DNA of 64,000 nt from positions 1,971,501 to 2,035,500 of the forward strand of contig JAMXBD010000065.1 of assembly GCA_024138025.1 (NCBI GenBank). The letters run 5' to 3'. Shown here in pieces: positions 58,389 through 64,000 of this stretch. The notes under the pieces are model-generated. The model did no database searches. It was not told the origin of the DNA and saw nothing but the letters and a program-made list of their open reading frames with translations. The position numbers were made by a program, and so were the translations under genes. Position 1 is the stretch's first letter, and each line of letters opens with the position of its first letter. This stretch comes from Combretum micranthum (taxonomy: Eukaryota; Streptophyta; Magnoliopsida; Myrtales; Combretaceae).

Positions 58389-60533
58389 GAAAGATTAATG
58401 ATTCAAGTTAAAGTAGCAAACATTGAAGATTAAAAGTGATCTTTTTAACATAAACTTATAAAAATGATTATAGCTTTAGCAATTATAATATATCCAATAA
58501 GCAAATAATAAGAAGAGGAAGGGTCTTGATCAATATTTTAACATAATGCCCATATAATAAACATTTAAAGAAAGAATACACTTCTGTAACCAAGAAGAGA
58601 CAGCAAATATGCATATTTAAATTGAGAATCTAACAAAAACACGTGCTATTGATTATCTAAAACTCACAATCTGATTCTAAGCATCACACTTTTCACTAGG
58701 ATATATTTACAAAGACAAAACTAGAAGGTAATATAACAAGATGGACCAAATTTGGTGATTAACTAATTTGACACAATCATGAAATAAATAATCTCTTATG
58801 GTGGCTACTATAAATGTTATACATTTCTATTGTCGGCATAAATCTAAAATATAATAAAGCCATAAACTATTAATACGAATAGTTGAACATATGGATATTA
58901 ATGGTAAAGGCCACCAATACCCTCCTCTTCAAGCATAGCCTTTGTCACATGATCAATTCATCTTTGTCTAAATTAAATCCTCACGGACACAAAACACATA
59001 AGAACTGTATAACTAGTTATTAATAAACAACTCCACATTGAGTTAGATTTCTTGTAGTGACATAGGACTGGAACTAGATGTCTCCTCCAATAGTTTTTTT
59101 TTTTTTTTTTTGAAGCTTTCAACATTTGAAATAGTTCATGCCTTCTTCTTTTTTCAGTATTCTATGTTGTGACTGAATCAAACAAAAACATACAAAAAGT
59201 AAATGAATAAAATTGTGTGAATCAAACTAAAAAAAAAAATAATAATTGTTTCTATTTATGAAACCGGTAATATCAAACTAAGAAAACCTTTCACTTCCCA
59301 ATGTTTAGCCATTTTTCGTAGAAATCCTATCTTCTTAGAAACTATTATGTAAGAACATAGTATCATTTGGCTGAATGGATAAAAAATTAGATAAAAGATT
59401 TAATTAATACTAAAATGTCCTTATGAATAATCAATCAAATCGTGTATCACATAAACATTAAATAAATTACATAATAAGACTTATGGATTAATGAATAATG
59501 CCTATTTGAGTGGGATGCCAACAAAAGGTTCTTGCTTGTGCCACCAATCATGAGAAAAGGATTTAAATAAAAATTCCCTCGTGCATCATACCACTTCTTA
59601 TCAAAGAAACCACTAAGAAGCAATGAAAGCTGATCTAGTGTCATTATTATTTCTTTAATCGCCTGAGAGGACAAATCAATCAATTGAAAAATAGCCCTTT
59701 TCTTCAATTGTATGAATTTCCCAATATGCAATTTTTATTTTTATGTTATTTAAGCAAAGAAAGTAGCAAAATCCATCAACTCAAAGAAAAACCCTAACTT
59801 TAAAATTAACCCCAAATGTCACATAAATTTATTGCAAAAAAACAAAAAAAAAAAAAAATAAAAGTCGAAACTTTAGGAGAGTTTTTCAACCTTTTTTTTT
59901 TTTTTTGTTACGTCCATGGGCAATAATAAAGAAAGAAAATAAAAGGATTTATGGAAGAGAAGAAAGATGAAGAATAGAAAGGGAAAAGAAATGAAAGATG
60001 GAGGGAAATTTCAAAACAAAAATAAAAACTCAGAAAGTGGAAAAGTAAAAAATAAGCATTTGGAAGGAGGGAAAATAGAAATAAAAAAGCGGGCAAATTT
60101 GAAATTTTATTAAATCGAAGTTTTGTTAAATACGTATCCTATTATATCATGTATTATGACACAATTTTTTTGAGTCCTGATAAAATGTGTTATATTACAG
60201 CTAATTTCAACGTGTCATATTTGATTTGTCATAAAATCTTAAAGTTGGTGTGGTGACTTTATGAATCTACACTAGGTTATGTATTTTGCTTAATCAATAC
60301 TATAGGCCCTGTAGTGAGACATTTTGCTCTGGATACGTTGAGTTTGCGATTAAATTAAAATTGTTGCTTGAAGCTTTTGTGCACATTGTTAAATTTATCA
60401 TTTACACATGGTTGATAAAAAAAATTTCTATACACAAGCAGAATCTAGCAAAACATAAAAATCTTTGCTTGTAACTAAAAATATTTTTTTAATTGATTGG
60501 TTCAAGAAAAAGTTTCTAAGTATACTAAAAATC
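58389..60533. other. Intergenic AT-rich region
   Basis: No gene is recognised. T runs lie at about 59094-59110 and 59890-59906, and A-rich tracts at 59840-59860. The minus-strand ORF 59731-59447 (94 codons) has mixed, protein-like composition but I cannot link it to a family. The ORF at 60096-59908 is a low-complexity F/S-rich translation. Confidence 0.5.
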
Positions 60534-61186
60534 GGCAAAATTTCATTAGCCATAGTTGAATTGTATGGTTTGTAACTACCTAAAAAAATTATATCAAGAT
60601 AACACCTGAATTTTTTTTAATTTTTCACCAAAGTACATTTGACTGGTTTCCGGCCATTTCTCCAATAAGATTGCTTATGTGGAATGGAGTTCAATTAAAA
60701 AAATGTTTTCCCTATTCTAGTCCAATGTTTATTTATTCTATTTATTTTCTTACTTTCCTCTCTCTCTCTCTCTTCTTCTAGGATTGGTTCTTCTTCTCTC
60801 TCTCTCCTCCTTTCTCTCTTCCCTTCTTATCCTATTCCAATAAAAAAACAAAAAACAAACAAACAAACAAATCTACAAAGATTCACCACCATATATCTCA
60901 TGCATGAAAAGACCAGTTCATATCAAGTTAAAGCACATCGATTAGCATTATCTTTCCTTTTTTTTTTTTAATCTTCTTTTACTTTTCAAACCTTCATTAT
61001 AAATTGCACTTTTGTTTGTTCACTACAGTAATTTGTTTATTTGTTTATTTTTGTTAACTGCACTTATTTAGCAAAGCATTTTTATTCATTAGAGCAGGCA
61101 CAAGGGACAATAATCTATATAGCAAGAAAATTCAATTTCAGAAAATTAAGGATAGATCGTTAAAAAGAATGTTGCCATTTTCTTAA

Positions 61187-61590
61187 GGGTTAATTACAAA
61201 AACATGACTTATGTTTTGACCAATTTGCAAACACATGATTTATGTTGTTTTTTTTTTTTACATTAAGTGACTCGAGTTTCATACAAAAGTATCAATATTA
61301 TTTAATAATTTTAGAATGACATGTGTCAATATTTTATTAGTCATAAAAATTAATTATATATATTTTTAATTTTCTTATTTTCAAAAAAATAACTTTTAAT
61401 ATTTTATATATTTAATTTAATTTTTTATTATATTAATTTTCTTAAACCAATAAAACTCTAGCATATTCTCCCTAATAATAATCAATAATATTGATACATT
61501 TTAATAAAATCCGGTCACCTAATCATAAAAATAACACATATCATATATTTACAAATTACTCAAAACACATAATATTTTTATAATTAACCC
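61187..61590. mobile_element. MITE nested in the Mutator-like element, perfect 9-bp duplication
   Basis: The ends are GGGTTAATTACAAAAACATG and, inverted, GGGTTAATTATAAAAATATT. The inverted similarity continues inward for tens of bases. TTTTCTTAA occurs immediately before (61178-61186) and after (61591-61599). The interior is AT-rich without coding potential. The 9-bp duplication again points to a Mutator-type transposase. Confidence 0.85.
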
Positions 61591-61683
61591 TTTTCTTAAA
61601 TATACAATGATGAAAACAGCTTTTTCTTTTTCTCAAATTCCTAACCAAAATTAAAAAAAAAAAAAGCGAAAAAGTCATAGTAG

Positions 61684-61862
61684 ATGCCAATATGCATCAT
61701 CGTCCTCCTGTCAACGCCGCTACCACCATCTCCTTGTCCTCCACCGATGCCACTTCCAGTTCTGCTTCCTTCATATCTTGCCTCCAAAGCGGCAAGACCC
61801 TCCACGGCCTCTTCTCCTCTCGTTCTCCCCAACCTCGCTGAGATCGCCAGCCTCACCGGCTA
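61684..61862 (+). pseudogene. GC-rich captured gene fragment (origin unknown)
   Basis: About 180 bases of GC- and CCT-rich, codon-like DNA lie between AT-rich neighbours. A plus-strand frame from ATG at 61692 reads 49 residues rich in S, T and A (includes ATTISLSSTDATSSSASF and SGKTLHGLFSSRS) and stops at 61841. A frame shift near the end would give NLAEIASLTG. The minus strand has an overlapping 71-codon ORF, rich in G and R, with no features. Either strand could be the original sense. I cannot name the parent gene. A plastid-transit-like N-terminus is one guess from S/T/A richness, but that is weak. Confidence 0.4.
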
Positions 61863-62001
61863 AGATTTTTGAAGGGGACAGAACATAAGAACGAAAAAAT
61901 TATAACAAATTAAGTGGATGGTGATTGAATGATCTAGGCCGTAGATGGCGGAGGGAATGCACCAAAAGCAGGACTGAAGGTGGGAGATCGTTTATGTTTT
62001 C

Positions 62002-62034
<33 letters not shown>

Positions 62035-62439
62035 AACTGCACTTATTTATTCAAAGTCAAGAGCTAAGGGATATATGGTGGTGGGTTTTTTTTGGAATAT
62101 GTTTTATTTATTTATTTTTTGTGGAAGAGGGAAAGAAGGGGGGGAGAGAGAGAAGAAAAAGGGAGATGAAGAAGAAGAACAGTCTTAAAAAAGGAGAGAG
62201 AGAGAGAGAGTTAAAAAAAAGAAGAAATAAATAAACATCTGAGTGGGAAAGATAAAACGGTTTTTCAATTGAGCTCTGTTCCATATAAGCAATTTGATCC
62301 AAGAAATGGTTTGAAATCCGCTAAATGAGCCTTCCTTGAAAAATTATAAAAATTCAAGTACGATCATGATACAAAATTTATTTTAAGTATCAAATTAATA
62401 CAGTTTAAAAAATTTAAGTATCATTAATAAAACTTACCT

Positions 62440-62926
62440 CTAAAAATCTGATTATGTTTGTGTCAAAATTAAACTAATTAATTGATAAGTTCAATAAACA
62501 CAAAAATCAAAATCCAAGAAAATCTAAGAATAACTTTTCATGTCAATATTTTTTTTGGCCATCTAAAAACATGAGAACTTTTCATGTCAATATGCTAGAT
62601 TAAAATTTTTAAATTTTTAAATACCATATTGAATAGTACATTTACTTAAAAAAACTTAATATCTCATCCTTCCCACAATTCTATCATTCAAAATTTTTCC
62701 AGTGAAAAAAGCTATTTCGACATTATCCCATATATTTTTTCCCGTTACGCAACTCTATGGATGTCTACTTCATAAGGCTGGAGACTTGGTCCTCACGAGG
62801 AAACATCATCGCTAGTTCATTTGAAAGAAACAAAAAAGATAAGTCTTATAAATAAACTAGTAAGTCCATCCAGATTCATAAAACCGAACACAACCCTCTA
62901 GCTATAGTTCCCTTTGAATCATAAAC
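62440..62926 (+). promoter_or_regulatory. Promoter region of WAKL gene 2
   Basis: The TATA box is TATAAATA at 62847-62854. The block 62758-62926 corresponds position by position to 15440-15605 of gene 1: 'tggatgtc', 'gaggaaacatcatc', TATAAATA, 'accctctagcta' and 'atcataaacatgac'. The Mutator-like element ends at 62439, about 400 bases before the TATA box, so it may have replaced the more distal ancestral promoter. Confidence 0.7.
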
Positions 62927-64000
62927 ATGACCAAGAAAAAATCTGCTCTAAACATCTTTAGTTTTTTCCTTTTATGTACAATAGTTATGGAAGCAGATGC
63001 TGCTTCTCCTAAGCAGGCAAAACCCGATTGCCAAGAATTTTGTGGAAAAATACGAATTCCCTATCCTTTTGGAATTGGAACAAAGTGTTCCTTAAATGAC
63101 TGGTATGAGATAGAGTGCCGAGAAAAGAACACCATCCCTTTCCTAAAGAAGAAAAACTTGCGGGTGCTTAATGTTTCACTTCCATCTTATGATGGGGAGC
63201 GGTGTGACGGGGACGGGACAAACGGAATGCTTAGCATCGATCTTCCAATAGCATTTTCAAGTCACAAATGCCTTGATAATGATGTGACAAATGCATCTCT
63301 GAACCTAACAGGAAGCCCATTCATCTTCTCACAAGGATGGAATGTCTTCACCGCAGTTGGTTGTCATGGCCATGTTTTGTTGAATGGCACAGAGAATGTC
63401 CTTGTTGGATGTAAGCTCAGCTGCGAGAGACGCAACTCTAGTAGCTACTATACATGTTTTGGTTCAGACAGTTGCTGTTATACCTCAATACCCTTTGGTC
63501 TTCAGGCTTTTAGTGTAGATTTTAACGGTTCTAGTTGTAAGACAGCAACAGGGATGGATGACCAGCAACTCGGATATGCATTCCTAATAGATCAAACACG
63601 GTTTCCGCCCAAACCTCAAGACTTGGATGCCTTGAGAAAGAATGGATCTGTCCCTGTGGTACTGTTATGGGGAATTCTAAATGTTACTGAGCTCGGTAGG
63701 TCGTTGTACAATAAGAGCATCAGATATGATAGCAGGGCTCCCTACAATTGCACGAAATACGGCATAACTTTATCGTCTACCATCGAGTGGCCATTTTTGC
63801 AGTGTTATTGTTATAAAGGTTTTACGGGCAACCCATATCTCATAAATGATGGATGTGAAGGTAAAATCTCTTATCTTTCTATCAAGTTAGTTTCTTTATA
63901 AAGGTCAAACCATTGCTTCGGCCAGAAAGCATCATGATGCTTTAACCTATCCACTAAATGACAAAGAATCCATTATACTCATTAAGCGCAAAAACTGATA
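62927..64000 (+). CDS. Wall-associated receptor kinase-like protein, gene 2 (5' part; exon 1)
   Basis: Exon 1 runs 62927-63860: 311 complete codons plus one base, ending at GT (gaag|gtaaaat) in the same phase 1 position as gene 1. The window ends within intron 1, so the EGF-2, membrane and kinase parts are not visible. Residues 1-25 form a signal peptide (MTKKKSALNIF...ADA). The cysteine motif with PYPFGIG opens the pectin-binding GUB_WAK domain. A C-x-C EGF segment (CYCYKGFTGNPYLINDGCE) ends the exon without the 24-residue expansion of gene 1. N-glycosylation sites are many (for example NVSLP, NASLNLTG). Likely role: a plasma-membrane receptor sensing wall pectin. Intactness of the rest cannot be judged. 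The annotated ORF beyond 63860 is intron read-through. Confidence 0.9.

Larger units (their letters stand above)
60534..62439. mobile_element. Mutator-like element with long TIRs; Pack-MULE candidate
   Basis: The first ~300 bases (60534-60850) and the last ~330 (62110-62439) are imperfect inverted complements. Matching blocks include 'attgcttatgtggaatggag' at 60670 against the complement of 'ctctgttccatataagcaat' at 62274, and shared CT-rich tracts. CTAAAAATC flanks it at 60525-60533 and 62440-62448, a perfect 9-bp duplication typical of Mutator transposases. Nothing like a transposase is inside. Between the arms lie a nested MITE (61187-61590) and a GC-rich segment (about 61684-61862) quite unlike the surrounding AT-rich DNA. 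Capture of host gene DNA between long TIRs is how Pack-MULEs are defined. Confidence 0.78.

Noticed and set aside
59447..59731. 94-codon minus-strand ORF of mixed composition
   Set aside because: No recognisable domain, no splice or promoter context; could be a decayed exon but cannot be supported.
62108..62302. Two overlapping ORFs rich in E/G/K and F/S/L
   Set aside because: They translate GA/CT-rich low-complexity sequence in the Mutator-like TIR.

Overview
The window is AT-rich plant nuclear DNA, almost certainly from a eudicot. The evidence is two intron-containing wall-associated-kinase-like (WAKL) receptor kinase genes, Ty1/copia and Ty3/gypsy retrotransposons with plant-type primer-binding sites, a TRIM, and Mutator-like elements with 9-bp target duplications. 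The species cannot be named from sequence alone. I see no rRNA gene, tRNA gene, CRISPR array or bacterial operon.

Only two host genes can be supported. WAKL gene 1 (15606-18139, +, three exons, 757 aa) looks intact. WAKL gene 2 (from 62927, +) is its tandem paralogue; only exon 1 is inside the window. Their signal peptides, proximal promoters and splice phase match, so they are duplicates now separated by about 45 kb that is mostly transposons. Weak repeated fragments between and around them (5.35-5.6, 18.7-18.85, 38.75-39.85 and 51.5-52.55 kb) look like leftovers of the same segmental duplications.

Layout: 1-359, end of a long Ogre-like LTR; 360-2240, decayed LTR sequence; 2250-4577, copia remnant (-); 4578-5340, start of another Ogre-like LTR; 6068-7800 and 13100-13996, a diverged direct repeat with small foldback elements between; 14.4-18.1 kb, WAKL gene 1; 19006-28736, a non-autonomous Ogre-like element with 2.7-kb LTRs, no pol, and a hairpin-bearing minisatellite; 28737-36821, a 5'-truncated Tat/Athila-like element whose LTR holds a 4.35-kb solo LTR with a GCCTC target duplication; 36.8-41.6 kb, intergenic with a local tandem duplication; 41606-50041, a copia element (-, 120-bp LTRs, AGGGC duplication) holding a TIR element, which holds a copia fragment (+), next to or inside which lies a TRIM; 52970-58388, a dead chromovirus (-); 60534-62439, a Mutator-like element with long TIRs, a GC-rich internal segment (Pack-MULE candidate) and a nested MITE; 62.4 kb to the end, WAKL gene 2.

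The transposons are decayed: stop codons, frameshifts and lost catalytic residues are visible in every pol region. All boundaries and repeat relationships were found by reading and counting, not by computed alignment. No wholly new biological system was found. The best leads are the Pack-MULE candidate, the nested insertion stack, the hairpin minisatellite, the tRNA-like boxes in the Ogre-like LTRs, and the altered EGF region of WAKL gene 1.
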